Source: Methylophilus sp.
Lineage (GTDB): Bacteria; Pseudomonadota; Gammaproteobacteria; Burkholderiales; Methylophilaceae
NCBI GenBank assembly: GCA_030696695.1
Contig: JAUYRP010000024.1
Span: 62,001 to 126,000 of the forward strand
Direction: 5' to 3'
DNA: 64,000 bases
A model generated the notes under the pieces. It saw nothing but the letters and a program-made list of their open reading frames with translations. It was not told the DNA's origin and did not search any database. The stretch's first letter is position 1. Each line of letters begins with the position of its first letter. Below, one piece after another: positions 18,290 through 26,245 of the stretch. The translations under genes were made by a program, and so were the position numbers.

Positions 18290-19084
18290 TTAGGTGCAAG
18301 TTTGTGGGTTATAAATTTGCTTAAGTGCTTCTGGGTTAATGATTTTGACATTGCGTTGCTTCACTTCGATGATACCGTCTTCACTGAATTTGGAGAATGT
18401 GCGACTCACCGTTTCTAGTTTCATGCCAAGATAACTGCCAATTTCTTCACGCGTCATGCGTAACACAAACTCTGATTGCGAAAAACCACGTGCATGTAAA
18501 CGCTGTACTAAATTCAGCAAAAATGCTGCAAGACGTTCTTCCGCACGCATATTACCAAGTAACATCATCACACCATTCTCGCGCACAATTTCACGGCTCA
18601 TAATTTTATGCACATGGCGTTGTAACACAGGAAATTCACGTGATAACTCTTCAACATTCTCAAACGGCATAATGCATACTTCAGCATCTTCCAGCGCAAC
18701 TGCATTGCAATTGTGTTTATCGCTGACAATGCCATCTAGCCCGATGATTTCACCTGCCATTTGAAAACCAGTGACTTGTTCACGACCATCTTCGGTGTTG
18801 ACACAGGTTTTGAAGTAACCGGTACGAATCGCATACAAGGTGGTGAAAGGGTCGCCATGGCTGAACAAATGTCCCCCTTGTTTCACGCGTTTGCGCGTTG
18901 ATACCACATGATCAAGTTTGACCATTTCATCATGGTTAAGTCCAACAGGCATACACAATTCACGTAGGTTGCAATTGGAGCATGCCACTTTAATCATTTC
19001 TGGATTCATCGGGTAGGAGGCCGTCGCATTTTCAGGATAAGTAATTGCATTATATGCCTCAGATTGCGCGTTTGCATCAACCAT
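18290..19084 (-). CDS. fnr: FNR-family oxygen-sensing regulator
   Basis: 264 residues from the ATG at 19084. This start is preferred because a -10-like CATAAT (19117-19112) below an FNR box predicts transcription from about 19105, which excludes longer versions. The N-terminal C35-x2-C38-x5-C44 plus C137 are the four cysteines that bind the oxygen-labile 4Fe-4S cluster in E. coli FNR. A cyclic-nucleotide-type sensor domain and a Crp helix-turn-helix follow (MTREEIGSYLGMKLETVSRTF) with the E-x-x-S-R that reads TTGAT half-sites. It controls the shift to low oxygen; probable targets in this window are ccoN, hemN, ompW, csbD and itself. Confidence 0.92.
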   Translation of the reverse strand: MVDANAQSEAYNAITYPENATASYPMNPEMIKVACSNCNLRELCMPVGLNHDEMVKLDHVVSTRKRVKQGGHLFSHGDPFTTLYAIRTGYFKTCVNTEDGREQVTGFQMAGEIIGLDGIVSDKHNCNAVALEDAEVCIMPFENVEELSREFPVLQRHVHKIMSREIVRENGVMMLLGNMRAEERLAAFLLNLVQRLHARGFSQSEFVLRMTREEIGSYLGMKLETVSRTFSKFSEDGIIEVKQRNVKIINPEALKQIYNPQTCT

Positions 19085-19138
19085 ATCATTTTCCAGGGAA
19101 TCGTTGCACGCATTATGCTGGATTGAATAATTCTCTGT

Positions 19139-19152
19139 TTGATGTATATCAA
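19139..19152. promoter_or_regulatory. Perfect FNR box between fnr and hemN
   Basis: TTGAT-GTAT-ATCAA, exact consensus, centred at 19145.5. On the minus strand a CATAAT hexamer at 19117-19112 puts the predicted fnr start about 41 bp from the box centre, the class II activator geometry, so fnr autoregulation is suggested. On the plus strand hemN begins 54 bp after the box. Confidence 0.87.
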
Positions 19153-19205
19153 TGAGTTTTGTGGAGAATGCTGGCAAAGTAGCGTCAATATTCAGGAGTG
19201 ATATG

Positions 19206-20636
19206 ATGACGCTAGTAAACAGTGATGCATTGGCCATGGAATCGTGCTTAGTGGAGCATTTGCCACACATTAGCCCAAAGCAAATCAAGCAATATGATGT
19301 AGCGGGTCCACGTTACACTTCATACCCAACTGCCGACCGATTTGTAGAAGCTTTTACAGAGAATGCCTACATTCAAGCGCTGGCGCAACGTCGTGTCAGT
19401 GGCTGGTCGCAGCCATTGTCTATTTATGTGCATATCCCATTTTGCCAGTCACTTTGTTTTTATTGTGCTTGCAATAAAATCATTACCAAGCAGCATAAAA
19501 AAAGCACGGAGTATTTACGTTATTTAAGCCGTGAAATTGATTTGAATGTGGCGCATTTGGGTCGCGGTCAAACCGTGACACAACTGCATTTGGGTGGCGG
19601 CTCACCTACATTTTTTTCTGATGAGGAACTGACTGAGTTAATGACGATGCTACGTCATAACTTTGATTTACCAGCAGGCGGTGAATATTCAATTGAAGTA
19701 GATCCTAGAACTGTAGACGAAAAGCGCCTAGCGCACTTGGCCGCATTAGGGTTTAACCGCTTGAGTTTTGGCGTACAAGATTTTGACGAAGAGGTACAAA
19801 AAGCGGTGCATCGTATTCAACCTGCGGAGCAGGTGTTCGATTTAACGGCTGCAGCACGTGAGCTGCATTTTGATTCGATCAATGTCGATTTAATCTATGG
19901 CCTGCCTAAGCAATCCACTGAATCGTTCAAACGCACTTTAGACCAAGTTGTAACGTTACGCCCAGATAGGATTGCGCTATATGCCTATGCGCACTTACCA
20001 GAGCGCTTTAAGCCGCAACGTCGGATTAGCCAATATGAGTTGCCATCAGCCACTGCCAAAATTAGCATGCTGTCTGATGCGATCAGCACTTTTATGGATG
20101 CTGGGTATGTCTACATAGGTATGGACCATTTTGCACTGCCAAGAGATGCGCTTGCCATCGCTAAAACACAAGGGCGTCTGCATCGTAACTTTCAGGGATA
20201 TAGCACACAAGCAGAGAGTGACTTAATTGGTTTGGGCGTATCTTCGATTGGCAGAATAGGTGCAACTTATAGCCAAAACGCAAAAACTTTAGAAGAATAT
20301 TACGATCATATTGATCAGGGTCATTTCCCAGTAGTGCGCGGTTTGGCATTATCGCGAGATGATTTGATTCGACGTGCTGTGATTATGGCTATTATGTGTC
20401 ATGGTGAATTACAATACGAATCTATAGAACTGTCTTATATGATTCAGTTTGATGCTTATTTTGCAGACGAGTTGGCCTTGCTAAAAGAGAAAGAGCAAGC
20501 AGGTATGCTGGTCATGGAGCAAGATGGTATCAAGGTCACTGAGATGGGTTGGTTCTTTGTGCGTGCTATCGCCATGGTGTTTGATCGTTATTTACAAATA
20601 GATACTAACCGGGCACGCTTTTCTAAAATCATTTAG
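19206..20636 (+). CDS. hemN: Oxygen-independent coproporphyrinogen III oxidase
   Basis: 476 residues. A radical SAM enzyme that makes protoporphyrinogen IX without oxygen, supplying haem for the cbb3 oxidase at low oxygen tension. The cluster motif C80-x3-C84-x2-C87-x-C89 is intact, with the HemN signatures YDVAGPRYTSYPT, HLGGGSPTF, NRLSFGVQDF and the C-terminal HemN domain. AGGAG at 19194-19198 serves either ATG 19203 or ATG 19206; the latter has the better 7-nt spacing. Divergent from fnr over a shared FNR box. Confidence 0.95.
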   Translation: MTLVNSDALAMESCLVEHLPHISPKQIKQYDVAGPRYTSYPTADRFVEAFTENAYIQALAQRRVSGWSQPLSIYVHIPFCQSLCFYCACNKIITKQHKKSTEYLRYLSREIDLNVAHLGRGQTVTQLHLGGGSPTFFSDEELTELMTMLRHNFDLPAGGEYSIEVDPRTVDEKRLAHLAALGFNRLSFGVQDFDEEVQKAVHRIQPAEQVFDLTAAARELHFDSINVDLIYGLPKQSTESFKRTLDQVVTLRPDRIALYAYAHLPERFKPQRRISQYELPSATAKISMLSDAISTFMDAGYVYIGMDHFALPRDALAIAKTQGRLHRNFQGYSTQAESDLIGLGVSSIGRIGATYSQNAKTLEEYYDHIDQGHFPVVRGLALSRDDLIRRAVIMAIMCHGELQYESIELSYMIQFDAYFADELALLKEKEQAGMLVMEQDGIKVTEMGWFFVRAIAMVFDRYLQIDTNRARFSKII

Positions 20637-20651
20637 GTCTCATAGCGTTTT

Positions 20652-21329
20652 TTGCCTGACATTCCATTTTCTTTTGCGGTAGCTACTTTCATGATGGGAG
20701 TGGCGGGTGGCCCACATTGCGTTGCGATGTGTGGAGGTGCTTGCGCCTACATCCAGCAAAACCAAGCTAATCGTTATGATTATTTAATTTTTCAATTTGG
20801 CCGCATTTGTGGTTACGCCAGCTTGGGTGCAATTGCTGCCTATTCAGTCAAAAGTCTGGCTTGGGTATCCGAGCAAACAGCAACATTACATCCTTTGTGG
20901 ACATTTTTTCATGTGTTGGTATTGGTATGGGGCTTAATGTTGCTGCTGTTAGCACGCCAGCCAATTTGGGCAGATAAAGTGGGTAAGGGTATCTGGGCTC
21001 GGTTACGTCAAGCTGCTGGACCGTCCAAAGGGGTATTTTTAACAGGGATGTTATGGGTACTCATGCCATGTGGATTATTGTATTCCGCATTATTAGTGGC
21101 GTCGTTGCAAGCTAACCCAGTCAATGGTGCTATCAGCATGGCAACGTTTGCCGCGGGTAGTAGCATTTCTTTAATATTGGCGCCGCAGTTATGGTTAAAA
21201 CTAAAGTCGGGTATTTCTTGGTTAACCGATGCAACCAGTATGCGCTTGGCAGGTTTGTTATTGACTTTGGTCAGTGCCACCGCCATTTGGATGGACTTGA
21301 CGCATCAAGTGAAAATTTGGTGTAACTAA
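20652..21329 (+). CDS. SafE/UreH-like membrane protein linked to cbb3 maturation
   Basis: 225 residues, about six membrane helices. The first helix carries GGPHCVAMCGGAC, a His/Cys motif typical of the COG2836 sulfite exporter TauE/SafE-like group that is often next to cco genes and suspected in copper handling. A second half has LWVLMPCGLLYSAL with a CG pair. The TTG start at 20652 is taken because the next ATG would cut the first helix. Fifteen bases after hemN, so likely co-transcribed and FNR-controlled. A copper role is inference. Confidence 0.82.
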   Translation: MPDIPFSFAVATFMMGVAGGPHCVAMCGGACAYIQQNQANRYDYLIFQFGRICGYASLGAIAAYSVKSLAWVSEQTATLHPLWTFFHVLVLVWGLMLLLLARQPIWADKVGKGIWARLRQAAGPSKGVFLTGMLWVLMPCGLLYSALLVASLQANPVNGAISMATFAAGSSISLILAPQLWLKLKSGISWLTDATSMRLAGLLLTLVSATAIWMDLTHQVKIWCN

Positions 21330-21381
21330 ATACACCTGAATAGCACTTTAAGTACAAGATTATTTTATTATTCAATTAGGT

Positions 21382-21420
21382 AAAAAAAACCTCTGGCCTA
21401 AAGGGGACTAGGCACAGAGG
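21382..21420 (-). terminator. Rho-independent terminator of ompW
   Basis: Read on the minus strand: a stem of CCTCTG/CAGAGG extended by TAGGC/GCCTA with one bulge and an 8-nt loop, followed by eight T residues. There is no T-run on the plus side, so it serves ompW. Confidence 0.82.
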
Positions 21421-21480
21421 CAAGTGGAGCAGGGCTTATGTTGCAATAAGGTGTAACAGCTATAAGCTAATGTTGAGTCA

Positions 21481-22182
21481 TTAAAACTTTTTACCGATGC
21501 CGATACCAATCACCCAAGGGTTAATATCGAGTGAATCAATTTTCCTCCATGCGTTGCCAGTCACCGCACCTTTTAATTTCACGTCGGTGTCCAGCCATAC
21601 ATATTTCACATCTGCGTTAATTAGCCAGCCGTCTTTTAAGTTGATATCAAAGCCAGCTTGCAATGCTGGGCCCCAGCTATCGCTCTCAATTTTGATTTTG
21701 TTGCCATTAATTGCGCCAGCACTGCCTTTTAAGTTACGGTCAAGCATGAGCGTGTAGTTAATGCCTGCACCAATATAAGGGTCAAAGGTTTGGTCAGGGT
21801 TAAAGTGCCATTGGGCAGTTAACGTTGGGGGTAACAAATTAACACTGCCTAAGGCTTGATTGCCGACCACACCCGCAGTGTCTTTTTGAATGCCCACGTT
21901 GTGACGCGTACCTACTGCAAGTATTAACTCGGCTGCAATATTTTTTGTGAAATAGTATGAGATATCCAATTCTGGGATGACTTTATCGCTGACTGCTAAT
22001 TCTGCACCGGGTGACATAACAGCTGAACCCACAACATTATTAACAGTTTTACCTAATTTGCTGTCTTCATTTGGACTCACATTCACAGCACGTAAACGTA
22101 CTACCCAGTCACCTTCTTCAGCTTGTGCGAAAAATGGGATGAATGTGCTTGCAATTAATAGATTAATAATAGTTTTTTTCAT
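21481..22182 (-). CDS. ompW: OmpW-family outer membrane protein
   Basis: 233 residues from the ATG at 22182, where a good signal peptide begins (MKKTIINLLIASTFIPFFAQA). The mature protein starts EEGDWVVRLRAVNVSPNED and shows the OmpW pattern: eight-stranded barrel, PELDISYYFTKNIAAELIL, TAQWHFNPDQTFDPYIGAGINYT, and a C-terminal WVIGIGIGKKF ending in Phe. OmpW forms a narrow hydrophobic pore. In enterobacteria ompW is FNR/ArcA-controlled, and here too an FNR-like box lies upstream. Confidence 0.92.
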   Translation of the reverse strand: MKKTIINLLIASTFIPFFAQAEEGDWVVRLRAVNVSPNEDSKLGKTVNNVVGSAVMSPGAELAVSDKVIPELDISYYFTKNIAAELILAVGTRHNVGIQKDTAGVVGNQALGSVNLLPPTLTAQWHFNPDQTFDPYIGAGINYTLMLDRNLKGSAGAINGNKIKIESDSWGPALQAGFDINLKDGWLINADVKYVWLDTDVKLKGAVTGNAWRKIDSLDINPWVIGIGIGKKF

Positions 22183-22253
22183 TTTTTTGTGAACTCCGTA
22201 TGTAAAAAAGAATCTGATAAGTTGCATCTTACGTATGAATTTCTTGTGTAGAT

Positions 22254-22267
22254 TTGATATGGGTCAA
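22254..22267. promoter_or_regulatory. FNR box between ompW and csbD (one mismatch)
   Basis: TTGAT-ATGG-GTCAA, centred at 22260.5, one mismatch to consensus. Both directions have a hexamer at class II distance: TAAGAT (22231-22226, minus) for ompW and TAAAAT (22289-22294, plus) for the csbD-like gene, each predicting a start about 41 bp from the box centre. Confidence 0.75.
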
Positions 22268-22314
22268 ATTGGGTGAATTTAACTCCCATAAAATACAAGC
22301 ATTAGGAGAGCGCA

Positions 22315-22524
22315 ATGATTGGAAGCTATAACATGACAAATCTGAATCAATTAAAAGGCAAAATACAAGCCTCATGGACCAAACTAACGGATGATGATTT
22401 TGATGCAAATGAACTGAAGCGTCAGCAAATAGTATTAAAGTTGCAAGAGAAATACGGTTACAAAAAAGAACAAGCGGAAAATGCTTTAAAAGATTGGGAA
22501 ATTAAGAACAGAAGTTTTTTGTGA
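22315..22524 (+). CDS. CsbD-like stress protein
   Basis: 69 residues. Contains the CsbD/YjbJ pattern: LKGKIQASWTKLTDDDFDAN, QEKYGYKKEQAENALKDWE. CsbD proteins are small, abundant, stress-induced proteins of unknown mechanism. AGGAG before the ATG at 22315 supports this start; an ATG at 22333 is a possible shorter start. Divergent from ompW over a shared FNR-like box, so low-oxygen induction is suggested. Confidence 0.85.
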   Translation: MIGSYNMTNLNQLKGKIQASWTKLTDDDFDANELKRQQIVLKLQEKYGYKKEQAENALKDWEIKNRSFL

Positions 22525-22549
22525 CACAACCTTGAGGATGCAAGAATAT

Positions 22550-22577
22550 AAAAGGGGCTTTTGCCCCTTTAGCTTTT
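22550..22577. terminator. Bidirectional terminator between csbD and acr3
   Basis: Perfect stem AAAGGGGC / GCCCCTTT with a TTTT loop, with T-rich tails on both strands, between two convergent genes. Confidence 0.85.
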
Positions 22578-22596
22578 TGTGAGATGTATCCCCAAC

Positions 22597-23670
22597 TTAT
22601 GTTTGTGCATACCAATCTTTGCTTCGGTTCACAATCGCAACCACAGACAACATCACTGGCACTTCAATCAGTACTCCCACCACAGTAGCTAGTGCAGCAC
22701 CTGAATTAAATCCAAACAAGGCAATAGCTGTTGCTACCGCTAATTCAAAAAAGTTAGACGCACCTATCAATGCGGATGGCCCAGCGACACAGTGCGCCAC
22801 CTTAAATTGTTTGTTCAGCCAATAGGCAAACATCGAGTTAAAGTAGACCTGAATGATAATTGGCACGGCCAGTAAAGCAATGATGATGGGCTGTGCCAAA
22901 ATTTGCTGGCCTTGAAAGCCAAACAACAATACCAGCGTCATCAGCAATGCCAACAGTGAAATAGGGTGTAAGTGCTTGAGTGCTGACGCTAATGCATGGT
23001 CACCTTGGGCGAGCAACACCTTGCGTGCAATTTGGCTGATGATGACTGGCACAATAATAAACAAGGCCACTGATAAAAATAGTGTATTCCAAGGCACTGT
23101 AATGCTAGAAATACCCAGTAGCAAAGCAACAATAGGCGCAAACGCTACTAGCATAATCACATCGTTAATGGCTACCTGAGACAACGTAAACTTGGCATCA
23201 CCACCGCATAGATTGCTCCACACAAATACCATCGCAGTACAAGGTGCAGCAGCCAATAAAATGAGGCCAGCAATGTAACTATCTATCTGATCTGCCGGTA
23301 AAAAATCATAAAATAAGTGACGTATAAATATCCATGCTAGCAGCGCCATCGAAAATGGTTTGACAAACCAATTGATGAATAGCGTCACGCCTATGCCTTT
23401 GCTGTGTATAAACACATCTTGCTTCGCGCTAAAGTCAATTTTGAGTAGCATGGGAATAATCATCAGCCAAATCAAGCCTGCTATAGGCAAGTTCACTTCA
23501 GCTATTTTTTGTTCACCGACCAAGGCAAAAAAATCTGGAAACGACTGGCCTAGGACAATACCCACTACAATACAGCCCAAGACCCACCAAGTGAGATTGC
23601 GCTCAAAACTTCCTATGGTTGGCTGATTTTTGTTCGATGATTGTATAGTTGAATCAAGTTTATGCATCAT
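22597..23670 (-). CDS. acr3: ACR3-family arsenite efflux permease
   Basis: 357 residues from the ATG at 23670, which overlaps the stop of arsI by one base (TAATG); a longer frame reading back into arsI is not needed. Ten membrane helices with LPIAGLIWLMIIPMLLKIDF, the conserved AAAPCTAMVFVWSNLCGGD segment carrying the ACR3 cysteine, and GASNFFELAVATAIALFG. It exports As(III) with the proton gradient. Third gene of arsR-arsI-acr3. Confidence 0.94.
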   Translation of the reverse strand: MMHKLDSTIQSSNKNQPTIGSFERNLTWWVLGCIVVGIVLGQSFPDFFALVGEQKIAEVNLPIAGLIWLMIIPMLLKIDFSAKQDVFIHSKGIGVTLFINWFVKPFSMALLAWIFIRHLFYDFLPADQIDSYIAGLILLAAAPCTAMVFVWSNLCGGDAKFTLSQVAINDVIMLVAFAPIVALLLGISSITVPWNTLFLSVALFIIVPVIISQIARKVLLAQGDHALASALKHLHPISLLALLMTLVLLFGFQGQQILAQPIIIALLAVPIIIQVYFNSMFAYWLNKQFKVAHCVAGPSALIGASNFFELAVATAIALFGFNSGAALATVVGVLIEVPVMLSVVAIVNRSKDWYAQT

Positions 23671-24155
23671 TACTTTCTCGAAATGAATTGTACTTTTTCT
23701 ACTGCTGGCGCACAGCAAGCAGCGGTAGGTGTGCTTTGCTTGTTGGCATTAGTTGGCTCAATGGCATTACTTGGCTCAATGGCATTGAATGTAGGTGCGC
23801 TCTCCAACGTGTGATAGGTTTCCCAAGCAATACCAGACGGGTCTTGTACCCAATGCTTGTCAGATTTGGCGTAGCAGCATGTCGTGCCAACCTCTGTCAG
23901 CATGTTTAATTCAGCGGTTTCTAAACGCGTTTTAATTGCTAATAACTCAGCGTCACTTTCTACTTGAATACCAATATGGTCTAGTCCAGCTTTTGAACCA
24001 CGCTGACTAATAGCAAAATTCACACGTGGATCATCCAGCATCCACTTAGCGTAATCTGTTTTTATTACACTGGGTGTTGCACCGAACAGCGTGTTATAAA
24101 ACCCGATGCTTTTGTCTAGATTATCGACAGAGACATGTAAATGTATTCTTTTCAT
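23670..24155 (-). CDS. arsI: ArsI/CadI-type dioxygenase (C-As lyase)
   Basis: 161 residues from the ATG at 24155 (ATGA overlap with arsR). One vicinal-oxygen-chelate domain with H5, H60 and E112 as the metal triad and the cysteine pair C93-C94 that binds trivalent organoarsenicals. This set matches ArsI, which cleaves methylarsenite to arsenite. The product would then leave through ACR3. After residue 118 there is a low-complexity tail containing a tandem NAIEPS/NAIEPT repeat (18-bp DNA repeat at 23753-23788) and an extra CC pair. CadI-like proteins of uncertain activity share the fold, but the CC pair favours ArsI. Confidence 0.87.
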   Translation of the reverse strand: MKRIHLHVSVDNLDKSIGFYNTLFGATPSVIKTDYAKWMLDDPRVNFAISQRGSKAGLDHIGIQVESDAELLAIKTRLETAELNMLTEVGTTCCYAKSDKHWVQDPSGIAWETYHTLESAPTFNAIEPSNAIEPTNANKQSTPTAACCAPAVEKVQFISRK

Positions 24156-24493
24156 GATGACACTCCTGATGCGTTGGGTTTGCAAGTAATGACTGGCGCA
24201 CACACTTGTGTGCCTGCACAGCAATTTTCGGTAAGGTAAGCTAGTAAGCCATTCATGGCTTCGTAATTAGCAGAATAATAAATATTGCGGCTGACTTGTC
24301 GCGCGTGAATCAAGCCAGCATGACTCAGTTCTTTCAGGTGAAATGATAGTGTACTAGCAGGTATTTTCAGGTTTTCGCCGATATTGCCAGCAGACAAACC
24401 ATCGTGGCCTGCCTGTACCAGTAATCGAAAAATTTCCAAGCGTGCGGTTTGCGCGATGGATGATAGTTGTATGACGGCTGTTTGAATATTCAT
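24152..24493 (-). CDS. arsR: ArsR-family arsenic-responsive repressor
   Basis: 113 residues, winged helix with IPASTLSFHLKELSHAGLI as recognition region. The classical ELCVC site in helix 3 is absent. Instead Cys91, Cys92 and Cys98 sit at the C-terminus with the spacing CC-x5-C seen in the Acidithiobacillus-type ArsR, and Cys104 follows. It should leave the DNA on binding As(III) or methylarsenite. No Shine-Dalgarno precedes the ATG, and the operator abuts it. Confidence 0.9.
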   Translation of the reverse strand: MNIQTAVIQLSSIAQTARLEIFRLLVQAGHDGLSAGNIGENLKIPASTLSFHLKELSHAGLIHARQVSRNIYYSANYEAMNGLLAYLTENCCAGTQVCAPVITCKPNASGVSS

Positions 24494-24495
24494 AG

Positions 24496-24530
24496 ATTCT
24501 ATATTTCTATAAATATGGAATTATTGTCAA
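24496..24530 (-). promoter_or_regulatory. ars promoter with ArsR operator
   Basis: Plus-strand positions 24496-24521 hold an inverted repeat with 11-bp arms (ATTCTATATTT / AAATATGGAAT, one mismatch) around CTAT. On the minus strand a perfect TTGACA -35 box (24530-24525) lies just upstream and the repeat covers the -10 region. The arsR start codon begins 3 bp below the repeat, so the mRNA must be leaderless or nearly so. Repressor binding here would block RNA polymerase. Confidence 0.75.
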
Positions 24531-24621
24531 TCACTCATTTCAATTTTTATTGTGTATTCAATGCATGGATCCTCATTCTAATGTAGGACAATGAATCAAC
24601 CATGACGAATCAATGAATCAT

Positions 24622-24643
24622 ATCTAGTCCGAACGGACTAGAT
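24622..24643. promoter_or_regulatory. Palindromic site 1 (CTAGTCC-N4-GGACTAG), best copy
   Basis: ATCTAGTCCG-AA-CGGACTAGAT: perfect 10-bp arms around AA. It lies 93 bp before the glycosyltransferase start at 24737. A TATCAA hexamer at 24662-24667 would put a transcription start about 41 bp from its centre. It is the most symmetrical member of a family of sites found across this region; EpsA is the proposed but unproven ligand. Confidence 0.75.
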
Positions 24644-24736
24644 AATCCAAGCATTTGTTCATATCAATGCAATCTGCCTAGGCCATTCTTACACCCTGTT
24701 AGCAAACTTTCATTACGTTTGTACTCAAGAGGGGTT

Positions 24737-26119
24737 ATGCCAAAAAGCCTAATAAAATCAAAGCTTCATCTGCTTGCTAAAGCCAGTGCAGATTTGCGTT
24801 TAGCTTTTGTATATCTCCTAGATACAGTAACTTGGTCATTACGCCTGAGTGTTGCAGATATGATAGGCACACAAACTCCGTGGCGTAATTTAGCGACTAA
24901 CAGTCATCTCTCGCATAACACAAAAGCATTTATCCTAGATGCTAGCGCCACCAAAGCAGGTTATGTAGATACTTGGCACCCCAGCCCAGTACATGTTGCC
25001 AAGCCGCTACGTGTCATGATGTTGGGTCTTAGAGGCTTTCCACAAGTGCAAGGCGGTATAGAGACGCATGCCGAACATTTAGCACCGTTGCTTGTGCAAC
25101 AGGGCTGCGATTTAGAGGTAATTGTGCGCGCACCTTATCAACCCTTACATATCGGCAATGCATGGCAAGGGGTGAAATTTACAAGGTTATGGGCGCCCAA
25201 ATCCAAAGCGCTTGAGGCAATTGTGCATACATTTTTAGGTGTGATGTATGCCGCCATGAAACGACCCGATATTTTGCATATTCACGCGATTGGCCCGGCA
25301 CTCATGACACCACTCGCGCGATTACTAGGTTTAAAAGTAGTGGTGACGCATCATGGCCCAGATTACGACAGGCAAAAATGGGGTGGTTTTGCCAAGTTTG
25401 TACTAAAAACAGGCGAGTGGGCAGGCATGCGTTTTTCTCATGGGCGGATTGTCATCTCCAACGTGATTCGCGAGTTAGTCGCCAACAAACACCAAGTGCA
25501 ATCTGAAATTATCCGTAACGGCGTGAATATGCCTCAGTTGGACACGTGTGAATCACACCTAGCGCAGTTTGGCTTAACGAAACAGCGCTACATTTTATTA
25601 GTGAGCCGCCTAGTGCCAGAGAAACGCCATTTGGATTTAATAGAGGCATTTAACCATGCAGACTTACCTGACCACAAATTGGTATTCGTTGGCACGTCAG
25701 ACCATCCAGATGCGTATGTGGCAGCTTTGCAACAAGCAGCTAGCCAAAACAAAAACATTGTATTGACCGGCTTTCAGCAAGGTGAAGTATTACGCAGTTT
25801 GTATACGCATGCCGCGTTGTTTGTATTGCCTTCATCGCACGAGGGTTTGTCGATTTCATTGTTAGAAGCATTAAGTTATGGATTGCCAGTATTAGCGAGT
25901 GATATCCCTGCAAACACAGAGCTCAGCCTAAACCCCATGACTTATTTTGAGCTGGGTAATGTGCCCATGTTGACCGAAAAAATTCGCTCTAAAATACGCA
26001 ATCCACAATCTCACGAAGCAAAAATGGATAAACGTGCATGGATTGATAGCCAATACAATTGGCGTAAAGTGGCTGAGAAAACTTACAGCGAATATCGAAA
26101 AGCTGCGCATTCAATTTAA
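24737..26119 (+). CDS. Family GT4 glycosyltransferase
   Basis: 460 residues from the ATG at 24737 (GAGGGG just upstream; a TTG at 24719 is an alternative). After about 90 poorly conserved residues comes a GT-B enzyme: RVMMLGLRGFPQVQGGIETH with the donor-side GG, then VVTHHGPDY, ILLVSRLVPEKRHLDLI and the nucleotide-sugar motif PSSHEGLSISLLEAL (E-x7-E). It probably adds a sugar to a lipid-linked intermediate in exopolysaccharide synthesis. First gene after the best copy of the palindromic site. Confidence 0.88.
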   Translation: MPKSLIKSKLHLLAKASADLRLAFVYLLDTVTWSLRLSVADMIGTQTPWRNLATNSHLSHNTKAFILDASATKAGYVDTWHPSPVHVAKPLRVMMLGLRGFPQVQGGIETHAEHLAPLLVQQGCDLEVIVRAPYQPLHIGNAWQGVKFTRLWAPKSKALEAIVHTFLGVMYAAMKRPDILHIHAIGPALMTPLARLLGLKVVVTHHGPDYDRQKWGGFAKFVLKTGEWAGMRFSHGRIVISNVIRELVANKHQVQSEIIRNGVNMPQLDTCESHLAQFGLTKQRYILLVSRLVPEKRHLDLIEAFNHADLPDHKLVFVGTSDHPDAYVAALQQAASQNKNIVLTGFQQGEVLRSLYTHAALFVLPSSHEGLSISLLEALSYGLPVLASDIPANTELSLNPMTYFELGNVPMLTEKIRSKIRNPQSHEAKMDKRAWIDSQYNWRKVAEKTYSEYRKAAHSI

Positions 26120-26245
26120 GTTTGATTTTGCAATCTAAATTTGTATTTGCAATCTCATTTGTGCTTGTACTTACTGCTTCGTCTCAACATCAAAATATTT
26201 GTTCACACATCACTATTTTAAAGTGATGACACTATTGGTTTATAC

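Noticed and set aside
26120-26170. Direct repeat TTTGCAATCT before the sugar transferase gene
   Set aside because: Two short AT-rich copies only, with no promoter relation and no recurrence elsewhere.
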